A stretch of DNA of 64,000 bases. Origin: an uncultured Balneola sp. (GTDB lineage: Bacteria > Bacteroidota > Rhodothermia > Balneolales > Balneolaceae). The notes under the pieces are model-generated. The model saw only the letters and a list, made by a program, of their open reading frames with translations. It searched no databases and was not told the DNA's origin. Positions 9,032 through 18,115 of this stretch are shown here, piece by piece. Each line of letters begins with the position of its first letter. Position 1 is the stretch's first letter. Made by a program: the position numbers and the translations under genes. The stretch covers positions 62,001 to 126,000 of the forward strand of contig CABZVB010000002.1 in assembly GCA_902529115.1 (NCBI GenBank), read 5' to 3'.

Positions 9032-9243
9032 TTAAATACAGAAAGAATCGTAATATCATGTAGGTTTATTTTTTTCTTTTTTAGTAAAAAGTGGATATAT
9101 ACGATGAAAGATTGAATACTATAAAATAAATGTAGCCAAATACATACAGCCAGAATATTTATGTAATTCAATTTTTATCTTCAAAGAAATTTAGCATCTA
9201 TTTATTAGCTTCAAACTATCGAAGAATTATCAATACATTAGTA

Positions 9244-10866
9244 ATGAACACCGAGAAATCATATTTAATCTTCTCTTTAACACTAACATTTCTAATTATT
9301 TGTTATCAAAATATACTGGCCCAGTCAACAAAGCAGGATTTTAGGTATAAACCCACCATGGATATAAACAATGTCTTGGATATGGCATCAAGTCCAAGTC
9401 ATCTTTATGTTCTTTCTGAGCAAGACGGCTTAGCTGTTTTTAGAGTTAGCAACGATAACACTCAATGGCTTTATACAAATATTGGTATGCAACGACGTGG
9501 CAATAAAATTGTTACAGATATCCGATTTGCATATTTGTTTGGTTACGGGAGACGATTAACTGTTTTAGAGCCTACCTCTGTATTAGGGGTGTATTCTTCT
9601 ACCTATTTACCCACAGAGCCCAGAGGAATAGCCCGACTTCGTGACTATGTGTACATCGCACTTGGTAATGAAGGTTTAGGGGTATTAGGATTGCAAAATC
9701 CAGAAGTCTTTGACAATCCTGTTAGATTTATTGCCCAAGAAGTATTACAAAGAGAAACGGTGCTAGATGTGTTAAGTACACCTCGCTCCCAACAACTATT
9801 TGTACTTAGCCCATCAAAACTGCATAACTTTTCTTGGACAATAAATGAAGATACCTTAAAAGAGGTTGGTATGACAAATATTAACCCAGATATCGTTCAA
9901 TTACACCTGGTTGAGAATGAATTATTTGGGAGTAGTGAAGATGGGGTTCTTTTCCGCATTGGTGAAAATGGCTCCAGCAAGCCATTGACCTATTTAGGTA
10001 CTAATATCATGGATATAATTAAGTATAAAGATACCTACTTCATTGAAACCACAAAGAAAGAAATTTGGCTATTATCCGACAATAAAGTGACCCTTTGGAA
10101 GAGTGATACAGGGGCTAACTACCATTTAACAGGGGATATAGATCGGTTGTGGCTTCATGAATTTGGTGCATTAGGAAGAGTTTACACTGGTACTGAACCC
10201 AGTAATTTTTGGGATTCAACCAACCAAAAAAGTCAATTGGACTCTGTGAGCTCTGATAACCAAGCAAAGCAAATGGACTCAAAATCTTTGCCTAATACAC
10301 TAACACTGCTTCCTCATGAACCCAAAATTGTACCCTATCCAAACCCTATTTTATTTGGTATTCAAGTGGCAGAAGATTGGCCAACCGATGCCATTCGGTA
10401 TAGTGTAAAGAATGCGCCTACTGGTATGAAGGTTAAGGGACAAGGAGTATTTTGGCAGCCTCAATTCAATCAAATAGGTATCCACCAACTCCATATAATT
10501 GCGCAAAGTTCTACTGGATTTCTGGATAGTACCTTTATACAAATAGACATCACCAGTTTTAATAATCCCCCTAGAATAAGCCCTGTTCGCACAAGTACAT
10601 TGATAATGGGAGATCCTTATACGATCACGTATATAGCCATAGACCCAGAGGCTAAGCATAGCCAGGAATCATTGATTCGCTTTTTAGGGGTAGATCTACC
10701 GGAAGGTGCTCACTTAGATGAAAAAAATGGAGAACTATCATGGACACCTACTGAGAAAGATTTAGGGGTGCATCGATTCAAAGTCATAGCAACGGACGCT
10801 TATGGTGCGGCTAGCTCTGTACAGGTAGAATTAAATGTAATTGATTTGCCTCGTGATAAAAATTAA
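9244..10866 (+). CDS. secreted protein with propeller-like N-terminus and C-terminal Ig-like domains
   Basis: I do not recognise a named family over the full length. Residues 1-27 form a signal peptide ending near ILAQS. Residues 35-300 show short repeats with hydrophobic strands and LRDYVYIALGNEGLGVLGLQ-type units, as in LVIVD-like beta-propeller proteins. Residues 350-440 and 445-535 look like two putative Ig/cadherin-like domains. The second has the He_PIG-type ending GELSWTPTEKDLGVHRFKV and a final ATDAYGAASS. There is no visible type IX secretion C-terminal signal and no lipobox. It ends 8 bases before mutY, so it may share a transcript with it, though no functional link is apparent. The likely place is periplasmic or cell-surface. 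Confidence 0.7.
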   Translation: MNTEKSYLIFSLTLTFLIICYQNILAQSTKQDFRYKPTMDINNVLDMASSPSHLYVLSEQDGLAVFRVSNDNTQWLYTNIGMQRRGNKIVTDIRFAYLFGYGRRLTVLEPTSVLGVYSSTYLPTEPRGIARLRDYVYIALGNEGLGVLGLQNPEVFDNPVRFIAQEVLQRETVLDVLSTPRSQQLFVLSPSKLHNFSWTINEDTLKEVGMTNINPDIVQLHLVENELFGSSEDGVLFRIGENGSSKPLTYLGTNIMDIIKYKDTYFIETTKKEIWLLSDNKVTLWKSDTGANYHLTGDIDRLWLHEFGALGRVYTGTEPSNFWDSTNQKSQLDSVSSDNQAKQMDSKSLPNTLTLLPHEPKIVPYPNPILFGIQVAEDWPTDAIRYSVKNAPTGMKVKGQGVFWQPQFNQIGIHQLHIIAQSSTGFLDSTFIQIDITSFNNPPRISPVRTSTLIMGDPYTITYIAIDPEAKHSQESLIRFLGVDLPEGAHLDEKNGELSWTPTEKDLGVHRFKVIATDAYGAASSVQVELNVIDLPRDKN

Positions 10867-10874
10867 GAACAGGC

Positions 10875-11984
10875 ATGACTAAACCAGAACTGGACATGCT
10901 TTTCAACTCCAAGTGCGCCGAAGGGCTATTATCGTGGTTTGACATAAATAAAAGAAGTATGCCATGGAGAGATTCTAAGGATCCTTATGCAATCTGGATT
11001 TCAGAAATAATGTTACAACAAACTAGAGTAAATCAAGCACTTCCTTTTTTCAATCGATTTATGTTGGCCTTTCCAAGTCTTAAACATCTGGCTGCAGCAT
11101 CCATTCAACAAGTTTTAAAACAGTGGGAAGGACTTGGCTATTACAGTAGAGCTAGAAATATCCACAAAACAGCACAATTAATTATAGAAAATTATGCTGG
11201 GATTCTTCCTAAAGATTATAAAGAACTTCTGTCACTCCCCGGCATTGGGCCATATACAGCAGCAGCAATTGCAAGCATTGCATTTGACTTAGAATATGCG
11301 GTAATGGACGGAAATGTAATCCGGACCGTTACCCGGTTTTGCGGCATTGAACTGGACACCCGAAAAATAGGCACTCGAAAAATAGTGCAGCAAGAAATAG
11401 ATCAGTGGATTAAGGGATATCCACCTTCAGACTTTAATCAGGCAATGATGGAATTAGGGGCAATGATTTGTACTCCCATCAGACCAGCTTGTCAATCATG
11501 CCCACTTGCTTCTAAATGTATTGCATATCGCACCAATAAGATTGATCAAATACCATACACTTCAAAAAAGGCTAAACGCCCACATCAGGCTATTTCGGTG
11601 GCGATTATTTTAAATGATAAAGGAGAAGTATTAATTGCCCAACGACCATTGAATGCTATGTTAGGTGGTTTATGGGAATTTCCAGGAGGAAAGCAGGAAA
11701 GTAACGAAACCAGCCTCCAAGCATTACATAGAGAAATTAAAGAAGAGTTAGGTATAGAAATCAGTGTAATTGAAGATTTTATGAGCTTAAATCATGCCTA
11801 TTCGCATTTTACTATCACCCTAAGTGCCTATCTTTGTGTTTTAAAGCCAACAAAAACCCTGCAAATTCCAACACCCAAAGCGAGTGATCAAATAAAATGG
11901 GTCTGTATCCAGGATTTGGAAAACTACCCCTTTCCAAAGGCCAATAAGACCTTAACTATTGCTCTGATGAAACAATTTGCGTAA
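10875..11984 (+). CDS. mutY: A/G-specific adenine glycosylase
   Basis: MutY removes adenine mispaired with 8-oxoguanine in base-excision repair. The HhH-GPD domain has SEIMLQQT with catalytic Glu44, the helix-hairpin-helix LPGIGPYTA (121-129) and the catalytic Asp145 in MDGNV. The [4Fe-4S] cluster ligands are Cys199, Cys206, Cys209 and Cys215 in C-x6-C-x2-C-x5-C spacing. The C-terminal domain (about 236-369) is a Nudix-like 8-oxoG recognition domain with a recognisable Nudix box at 271-293. The 369 residues are the normal length. The last bases overlap the start of the next gene, so translation is probably coupled. Confidence 0.96.
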   Translation: MTKPELDMLFNSKCAEGLLSWFDINKRSMPWRDSKDPYAIWISEIMLQQTRVNQALPFFNRFMLAFPSLKHLAAASIQQVLKQWEGLGYYSRARNIHKTAQLIIENYAGILPKDYKELLSLPGIGPYTAAAIASIAFDLEYAVMDGNVIRTVTRFCGIELDTRKIGTRKIVQQEIDQWIKGYPPSDFNQAMMELGAMICTPIRPACQSCPLASKCIAYRTNKIDQIPYTSKKAKRPHQAISVAIILNDKGEVLIAQRPLNAMLGGLWEFPGGKQESNETSLQALHREIKEELGIEISVIEDFMSLNHAYSHFTITLSAYLCVLKPTKTLQIPTPKASDQIKWVCIQDLENYPFPKANKTLTIALMKQFA

Positions 11985-12795
11985 AAGATCCAAAAAATAC
12001 CTACTCAAGCTTAAACCTGTATTAGATCAATTGGTAGAGAGAATGGAGGTTCCAGCCTATATAAAAGATGACCCTATTCAATTTTTACATGCTTTTGATG
12101 ATACAGAAGAGATTAATGTAGCAGGTTTTTTTACTGCTACAATGGCATGGGGTAAGCGCTCTATCGTCATTGCTAAAGTCCATGATTTACTAGCTAGAAT
12201 GGCGTATAGACCACTAGATTTTATTGGTAATTTCACTGAACTAGATACCCATAGATTAACAGGTTTTAAACATAGAACATTTAATTCCGAGGATATTTAC
12301 TGGTTAGTCAAAACTATACAACAAATCCTAATTCACTACACTACATTTGAGGCTTTTTGGGCAAATTGTTTAAATAATTCAATAATTCAGAACCGACCAT
12401 TGATGGGAGTTTTCCATGAGGAGTTTTTTCGTTTTTTCCCTGAAATACCAGCCCGAACCCGAAGGCATATTTCTAATCCTGAGAAAGGAGGGTCATGTAA
12501 ACGGCTCTACATGTATTTACGTTGGACAATTCGAGGTGGCCCAGTAGATGTTGCTAGCATGAGCTTTATGCCTCCATCCCAAATTTATATTCCATTAGAT
12601 GTTCATGTGGCTAGACAAAGCAGAAGGTTAGGTCTTATTACCCGTAAACAAAACGATTGGAAGGCAGTAGAAGAATTACAAGAACAACTTGTAATTCTTG
12701 ATCCATCAGACCCATCAAAATATGATTATGCTTTATTTGGTGTAGGATTAAATCCTCATTGGTTAGATAAAAAATGGATTTTAAATAATAACTGA
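11977..12795 (+). CDS. TIGR02757/DUF2400 family protein
   Basis: A 272-residue protein matching the TIGR02757 (DUF2400) family of unknown function, common in Bacteroidota and spirochaetes. Typical blocks are FTATMAWGKRSIVIAK, GFKHRTFNSEDIYWLV, a basic NPEKGGSCKRLYMYLRW segment and PLDVHVARQSRRLGL near the C-terminus, with YDYALFGVG at the end. The start is a TTG at 11977. An in-frame stop at 11968-11970 rules out anything earlier, and the next ATG is 22 codons in and would cut into conserved sequence. This start overlaps the end of mutY by 8 bases. Basic patches and coupling to a repair gene hint at nucleic-acid work, but that is speculation. Confidence 0.82.
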   Translation: MRKRSKKYLLKLKPVLDQLVERMEVPAYIKDDPIQFLHAFDDTEEINVAGFFTATMAWGKRSIVIAKVHDLLARMAYRPLDFIGNFTELDTHRLTGFKHRTFNSEDIYWLVKTIQQILIHYTTFEAFWANCLNNSIIQNRPLMGVFHEEFFRFFPEIPARTRRHISNPEKGGSCKRLYMYLRWTIRGGPVDVASMSFMPPSQIYIPLDVHVARQSRRLGLITRKQNDWKAVEELQEQLVILDPSDPSKYDYALFGVGLNPHWLDKKWILNNN

Positions 12796-12923
12796 TTAAT
12801 GTTAAATGTTTATAGCTCTTTGCATCATAGATTGTTTTTCCAACTATTTGTATTAAATATACATTTTTATCCTTGTTAAAAAGCCTTATATTTTAAGAAT
12901 TAACTATTAAAACAATAAAATGA

Positions 12924-12933
12924 AAGGAAGTGA
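12924..12933 (+). promoter_or_regulatory. extended Shine-Dalgarno of rpsU
   Basis: AAGGAAGTGA matches the anti-Shine-Dalgarno complement AAGGAGGTGA at nine of ten positions. It lies six bases before the rpsU ATG at 12940, with the GGA core 11 bases upstream. Most starts I inspected here (fumC, pyk, pyrG, pyrD, the reductase at 8033) have no such element. Confidence 0.7.
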
Positions 12934-12939
12934 GATTTA

Positions 12940-13134
12940 ATGCTAGGCGTTGAAGTTAAAGACAATGAAAGCGTTGAACGCGCAATCAATCGTTTCAAAA
13001 AGATGGTGACACGTTCTCGTATTCTCAACGAATATAAGGACCGCCAACAGTTCACTAAGCCATCTATTGAACGACGGGAAGCCATGAAAAAGGCCGTTCG
13101 TGAGCAGCGTCGTCGACAAAGAGAAAACTTCTAG
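12940..13134 (+). CDS. rpsU: 30S ribosomal protein bS21
   Basis: bS21 is a small, basic 30S subunit protein that binds near the 3' end of 16S rRNA and the platform. The 64-residue length, the MLGVEVKDNESVERAINRFK start, the ILNEYKDRQQFTKPS middle and the arginine/lysine-rich tail REQRRRQRENF are typical of the Bacteroidota form. A strong Shine-Dalgarno-like sequence precedes it. Its TAG stop overlaps the TAG stop of the convergent radA gene in a shared CTAG. In Bacteroidota bS21 helps occlude the anti-Shine-Dalgarno, and its own mRNA keeps a strong site. The same autoregulation is plausible here. Confidence 0.97.
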   Translation: MLGVEVKDNESVERAINRFKKMVTRSRILNEYKDRQQFTKPSIERREAMKKAVREQRRRQRENF

Positions 13135-14537
13135 TTTTTCTTTAGATTTTTATCACACAGAAGTCCTTTTTCATCTTGGGCTTTTTTTTGCACAAAACTT
13201 TGCAGTACATCCTTAAGGTGGGATGGTGGGTTTTTGTAGTTATTATTATTGTAAATCCAACCATGATTAAAGCCTAGTTTTTCAGCTTCTTTAATGCGTC
13301 TTTCCAATTGGCCAACCCGCCTTAGTTCCCCACCTAATCCTACTTCGCCTAACCAAAGTTGATTATTATCCAAAGCTATATCCAATAGGGATGATACCAA
13401 AGCCATACAAAGCGCAAGATCGGCTGCTGGATCTTTTATTTTTAAACCACCAGCGACATTAACATATACATCCTTATCCGAAAACTTAAAGCCTGTACGC
13501 TTTTCTAAAACTGCCAAAAGTAGCAAAACGCGATTACGATCCATGCCAGTAACAGTGCGTTGTGGTGTCCCATAGGCACTAGGACTGACCAATGCTTGAA
13601 GTTCAATCAATATAGGTCGGCTTCCCTCCATTATACAACCTATGGCACTGCCAGACATTTCTTGATTTCGTTCTTCTAAAAAATAGGCCGAAGGATTGGG
13701 AACCTGATCCAAGCCATCCTGCTTCATCTCGAAAACACCCACCTCATGAGCCGGCCCAAATCTATTTTTTATACTTCGTAACAAACGATAGGTATAATGA
13801 TTGTCCCCTTCAAAACTAAGCACGGTATCTACCATGTGTTCTAACACCCGAGGACCTGCGATATCCCCTTCTTTAGTAATGTGGCCAATTATCATAATTG
13901 ACAAACTGGATTTTTTGGCCAATTGTTGAAGTAAAGCAGCGCACTCTTTTACCTGAGCTACACTACCTGGCATGCTACTAAGTTCATCTCTATAAACCGT
14001 TTGAATAGAATCGACTATTAATAAATCTGGCTGCAACTTTTGAGCTTGCTCAATGATGGATTCGATGCGTGTCTCGTTGATTAACCATAGTTTTTCAGAG
14101 ATGACCCCCATGCGTATGGCTCGTTGTTTAATCTGCATAACAGATTCTTCACCAGCACAATATAAAATTGATAAATTGGGTTCAAACTTAGCTATTTGAA
14201 GTGTGAGTGTACTTTTACCAACCCCAGGAGCTCCACCAATAAGTACAAAAGATCCACGCATACATCCCCCACCCAATACTCTGTCAAATTCGGCAATTCC
14301 AGTTTGAAATCTGGAAGTCTCCTCAGCCGAAATATCATTGAGCGTTTGTGGTATTGATATTTTTTCTAGTTCTAATCCGGGGATGTTAGCTTTATGCGGT
14401 TTTTTTTTATACGTTATTTTTTCTTGTTCAACGAAACTATTCCATTCTTTACAACTTGGACAAATACCCAGCCACTTGGGAGATTCGTGACCACATGAGG
14501 TGCATACAAAAAATTGATTCGATTTAGCCATAAACAA
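13131..14537 (-). CDS. radA: DNA repair protein RadA
   Basis: RadA (Sms) is a RecA-like ATPase that drives branch migration during homologous recombination. It has an N-terminal zinc finger with Cys12, Cys15, Cys26 and Cys29, a Walker A GAPGVGKST at 102-110, the RadA-specific KNRFG motif at 257-261 and a C-terminal Lon-protease-like domain (about 290-450, lacking protease function). Met3 (ATG at 14531, protein starting MAKSNQFF) matches the usual family start better than Met1, so the true start may be six bases further in. It converges on rpsU with overlapping stop codons. Confidence 0.97.
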   Translation of the reverse strand: MFMAKSNQFFVCTSCGHESPKWLGICPSCKEWNSFVEQEKITYKKKPHKANIPGLELEKISIPQTLNDISAEETSRFQTGIAEFDRVLGGGCMRGSFVLIGGAPGVGKSTLTLQIAKFEPNLSILYCAGEESVMQIKQRAIRMGVISEKLWLINETRIESIIEQAQKLQPDLLIVDSIQTVYRDELSSMPGSVAQVKECAALLQQLAKKSSLSIMIIGHITKEGDIAGPRVLEHMVDTVLSFEGDNHYTYRLLRSIKNRFGPAHEVGVFEMKQDGLDQVPNPSAYFLEERNQEMSGSAIGCIMEGSRPILIELQALVSPSAYGTPQRTVTGMDRNRVLLLLAVLEKRTGFKFSDKDVYVNVAGGLKIKDPAADLALCMALVSSLLDIALDNNQLWLGEVGLGGELRRVGQLERRIKEAEKLGFNHGWIYNNNNYKNPPSHLKDVLQSFVQKKAQDEKGLLCDKNLKKN

Positions 14538-14633
14538 TAATAGAATAGTTATACACTCAATTTCTCCTTAGTAAGATAGCTTGATTATGTTCATTTACAA
14601 TGATAAAGAGTTTCAGCACCTAAATACTTACTC

Positions 14634-15674
14634 TTAGTTGCTTTTATATTCATAAACTTCCTGGTTTATATACCAAGTAGTAGCCATCATTCCCATCGCA
14701 ATGGTAATGTAATAACTAATAATACGCCATAGAAATAATGCCAGACCAATAAAGGCTTCCCTTGAAATTAGTGGACCTTGAAATAAAACAAAGAGTCCTT
14801 CAACTCCACCGCTACCACCAGGAGTTGGTACTACCAAAAAGGCTAGATTCATCGCCAAGCTTCGTAATACTGAAAGTAGTTCTGGTGCTGGCAATAAACT
14901 TAGAATTACAATAGGTGCAAGTGCAACTCTAGCTAGCCATGACATAGTGGAGTAAATAAAAGCTTGTAAAAGAAAACGAAATGGCTTTGCTTTGAGCTGA
15001 TGGGCATATTGTTCCAGGTTGGCTGCTTCAGAATGTATTTTTTCCCTGTATTTCCGAAGGAACGGTAATTTTGCAAACCACTTGATAATTTTTGATATCA
15101 CTGATGGTTTTATAAGTACCCCATAAGCAAGCACCCCCGCATATGAAAGTAGGGAAATATACAGTATGAGTATAGATGCTTCACCCAGAAAACCCACCGA
15201 CGTCGGAACTACATCCATATAGATACCGGCCACAAGTAAGATTGGGATAGCGATAGCAAACCATATCTGATCCAATAATACACTATATAATATTATCGCG
15301 GTAGACTCACCTAACCGTAGTCCTTCTTTGGTCATAGCATAGGTTGCCATGGGGGCACCACCTATGGTAGATGGGGTAACTGCTGAAGTAAAGTCCCAGC
15401 TCAACTGCACCCTAAATGCTCCTAACCAACTAATAACTCCCGCAGATAAAAAGCGAATTTTTGCTGCAGAAAACCATACCCTCAAAAATGAAACCACCAA
15501 AGCGATGCCTAGCCCGGGAAGTCTTTTGGGTGCCAAGTACGCTAGAATGCCTGGGGTATAGGTATACCAAATGACTCCAGCCATTGTCAAAAGACTCAGG
15601 GAAATAGAAAAAAACAGATATTTTTTTGAAATAATCTGTTTTGGATTATATATTTTTTGCTTGTTTTGACCCAT
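14634..15674 (-). CDS. flippase-like integral membrane protein (LPG synthase transmembrane / UPF0104 family)
   Basis: A 346-residue polytopic membrane protein with about eight hydrophobic segments, the first at residues 20-40. The blocks RLPGLGIALVVSFLRVWFSA, FTSAVTPSTIGGAPMATYAM and the C-terminal VPTPGGSGGVEGLFVLF are hallmarks of the lysylphosphatidylglycerol synthase TM / UPF0104 family (YbhN-like). Such proteins lacking the LPG synthase catalytic domain are thought to be lipid transporters or flippases. The catalytic aminoacyl-transfer domain is absent here. It lies downstream of fbaB but beyond a good terminator, so it is probably expressed separately. Substrate unknown. Confidence 0.82.
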   Translation of the reverse strand: MGQNKQKIYNPKQIISKKYLFFSISLSLLTMAGVIWYTYTPGILAYLAPKRLPGLGIALVVSFLRVWFSAAKIRFLSAGVISWLGAFRVQLSWDFTSAVTPSTIGGAPMATYAMTKEGLRLGESTAIILYSVLLDQIWFAIAIPILLVAGIYMDVVPTSVGFLGEASILILYISLLSYAGVLAYGVLIKPSVISKIIKWFAKLPFLRKYREKIHSEAANLEQYAHQLKAKPFRFLLQAFIYSTMSWLARVALAPIVILSLLPAPELLSVLRSLAMNLAFLVVPTPGGSGGVEGLFVLFQGPLISREAFIGLALFLWRIISYYITIAMGMMATTWYINQEVYEYKSN

Positions 15675-15683
15675 ACTATAGTA

Positions 15684-15717
15684 TAAAAAAAAGCCTTGCA
15701 GGAAACTCTACAAGGCT
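15684..15717 (-). terminator. rho-independent terminator of fbaB
   Basis: On the minus strand, AGCCTTG (complement of 15711-15717) pairs with CAAGGCT (complement of 15692-15698) around a 12-base loop. Eight Ts follow (15684-15691 read in reverse). It sits 70 bases past the fbaB stop. Confidence 0.85.
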
Positions 15718-15787
15718 AAAAAAAATAGATTTGTGAATTAGGTTAACCACCCAAATTCACATACGCTATATTTAGGTGAATTTACGT

Positions 15788-16858
15788 TTACGCAATATCC
15801 ACTTCTTTGTGTAGATATACATCCTGAATCATATTCAGAAGTTGTACACCTTCACCAATAGGACGTTGGAATGCTTTACGACCGCTAATCAGTCCCATAC
15901 CGCCAGCACGCTTATTAATCACAGCTGTTTTAACAGCATCGGCAAAATCATTTGAGCCTGAAGCTCCTCCAGAGTTGATTAGACCTGCACGTCCCATAAA
16001 CGAGTTAACTACTTGGTAGCGAGTTAAATCTATAGGATGATCGGTGGTTAATTCTGAGTAAATACGCTCGTCTAATTTACCATATGACGAATTACCCGCA
16101 TTTAAAGCCTTGTAACCACCATTATTGGTAGGTTGCTTTTGTTTCACGATATCGGCACCAATGGTTGTTCCAATATGGTTGGCCTGACCCGTTAAGTCAG
16201 CTGAGGTGTGATAGTCAACCCCGTCCACTTTGAATGCGTTATTACGGGTGTAGCACCAGAGTATGGTAGCCATTCCTAATTCATGTGCATATGCAAAAGC
16301 TTGGGCCACTTCTTGAATTTGCCGGTTGGATTCTTCCGATCCAAAATAGATGGTTGCACCTACTGCTGCGGCACCCATATCATAAGCCTGATCAATAGTA
16401 CCAAACATAATTTGATCAAACGTGTTAGGATAAGTAAGAAGTTCATTGTGATTAATTTTCACTATGAAAGGAATTTTGTGAGCATATTTTCGCGAAACGC
16501 TACAAAGAGCACCAAAGGTCGATGCTACACCATTGCAACCCGCTTCAACGGCTAACTTTACAATATTTTCAGGATCAAAATAGTCTGGATTTTTTGCAAA
16601 TGAAGCGCCAGCAGAATGCTCAATTCCTTGATCAACAGGCAGTATAGAAAGGTATCCTGTCCCACCAAGTCGACCCGATTCCATAAGCCATTGTAGGTTT
16701 CCCAATACTCTATTATTTCGATCAGAATGATACCAAACCTGATCTACATAGTCGGGGGTAGGTTGGATTAACTTATCTTTAGTAATTGTTTTACTGGTGT
16801 GATTTAACAAGTAGGAGGCTTCATCGGCCAGTAATTCTTCAATCTTCGATATATCCAT
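15788..16858 (-). CDS. fbaB: class I fructose-bisphosphate aldolase
   Basis: A DhnA/FbaB-type class I aldolase that cleaves fructose 1,6-bisphosphate to dihydroxyacetone phosphate and glyceraldehyde 3-phosphate through a lysine Schiff base. The 356 residues align closely with E. coli Fba[16 protein letters not shown]-like at 64-78, the [17 protein letters not shown] block (133-149), [11 protein letters not shown] (168-178) and GADIVKQKQ with the probable catalytic Lys239. A second phosphate-binding glycine-rich part is [13 protein letters not shown] near 293. It is a single-gene unit ending in a clear terminator. Confidence 0.95.
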   Translation of the reverse strand: MDISKIEELLADEASYLLNHTSKTITKDKLIQPTPDYVDQVWYHSDRNNRVLGNLQWLMESGRLGGTGYLSILPVDQGIEHSAGASFAKNPDYFDPENIVKLAVEAGCNGVASTFGALCSVSRKYAHKIPFIVKINHNELLTYPNTFDQIMFGTIDQAYDMGAAAVGATIYFGSEESNRQIQEVAQAFAYAHELGMATILWCYTRNNAFKVDGVDYHTSADLTGQANHIGTTIGADIVKQKQPTNNGGYKALNAGNSSYGKLDERIYSELTTDHPIDLTRYQVVNSFMGRAGLINSGGASGSNDFADAVKTAVINKRAGGMGLISGRKAFQRPIGEGVQLLNMIQDVYLHKEVDIA

Positions 16859-16988
16859 GAGTGTATCTTTAACTTATTGTACTAAATAGGGTTAAAATAT
16901 AGGAGTATTACAGTCAAATGACTAACAGAAATCCCAAGTTATGTTTAGAAGCTTCAGATAGAATAGTAGATATTCGTATCTTAGAAAT

Positions 16989-17999
16989 ATGATTAAAGAA
17001 GATTTTTTCGAAAGCCTACTTGTCAAACAAGACCGTCCTTTATTTTTAGCTCCTATGGAGGATGTTTCAGATGCTCCATTTCGGCAAATTTGTCGCAATA
17101 TGGGGGCTAATATGGTCTTTACTGAATTTATCAGCTCTGAAGCACTCATCCGCGATTCTGACATTGCCCTGCACAAAATGAGTTTTAAAGAAGCTGAACG
17201 CCCTTTAGGAATTCAAATTTTTGGCGGACGTGAAGAAGCAATGTATGGAGCTGCTAAAGTTGCTGAAGCAAGTAACCCCGATGTAGTAGATATAAATTTT
17301 GGGTGTCCGGTGTATAAAGTAGTAAACAAAGGTGCTGGAGCAGCATGTTTAAAAGACATAGACATGATGGAGCGTATGGCTGGGACAGTGGTTGATGCGG
17401 TTGATAACAGACCCGTGACGGTTAAAACCCGTTTAGGATGGGATGAACATTCTATCCGAATACAAGAAGTGGCTCTTATGCTGCAATCCGTTGGAGTGAA
17501 GGCCTTAACTGTTCATGCTAGAACACGAGCCCAAAAATACAAAGGTGAAGCAGATTGGAACTGGCTTAAAAAGCTCAAAAATACCCCTGGATTACATATC
17601 CCCATCATTGGTAACGGCGATGTAACTAGTCCTGAATTGGCTGCAAAATTATTTAATGAAACAGGCGTAGATGCTGTGATGATTGGCCGGGGAGCAATAG
17701 GAAATCCTTGGATTTTCAAGCAAACTCGATCATATCTAGATCAAGGCAGTTATTCTGCTGAGATACCCCTTCGAGAGCGTCTTGAGGTCTGTGCTAAACA
17801 GCTTCAGTTGTCGGTCGAACATCAAGGTGAACGTTATGGTGTTATCATAATGAAAAAACACTACGGTCAATACCTAAAAGGAATTCACAATGGCAAGAAA
17901 CTCCGTATGGAATTAATGCAGCACAATACTATGGAACCTATACTTGAACGCTTACTTAATTATACCGAGGAAGAGTATTTCTTTGTAAGCGCTGTTTAA
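16989..17999 (+). CDS. dusB: tRNA-dihydrouridine synthase
   Basis: A flavin-dependent reductase that turns uridines in the tRNA D-loop into dihydrouridine. It is a TIM barrel with APMEDVSDAPFRQICR (21-36), the NFGCPV motif (103-108) and the active-site Cys120 in GAGAACLKD, then VTVKTRLGWD and MIGRGAIGNPWIF as FMN-binding parts. The C-terminal helical domain ends LLNYTEEEYF. The sequence is closest to the DusB branch. It is convergent with serS, with 116 bases between and no strong terminator hairpin in that gap. Confidence 0.93.
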   Translation: MIKEDFFESLLVKQDRPLFLAPMEDVSDAPFRQICRNMGANMVFTEFISSEALIRDSDIALHKMSFKEAERPLGIQIFGGREEAMYGAAKVAEASNPDVVDINFGCPVYKVVNKGAGAACLKDIDMMERMAGTVVDAVDNRPVTVKTRLGWDEHSIRIQEVALMLQSVGVKALTVHARTRAQKYKGEADWNWLKKLKNTPGLHIPIIGNGDVTSPELAAKLFNETGVDAVMIGRGAIGNPWIFKQTRSYLDQGSYSAEIPLRERLEVCAKQLQLSVEHQGERYGVIIMKKHYGQYLKGIHNGKKLRMELMQHNTMEPILERLLNYTEEEYFFVSAV

Positions 18000-18115
18000 T
18001 TGCTTTTGGAGCATTAAGTTTGAATTGTTAGGTCTCGAGTACTGGGTTAGAATAACTGAGTTTGAATAATTATGCTTGAAACGTTAGCCGCTATAATATT
18101 CTCCAAAAAAACTAG

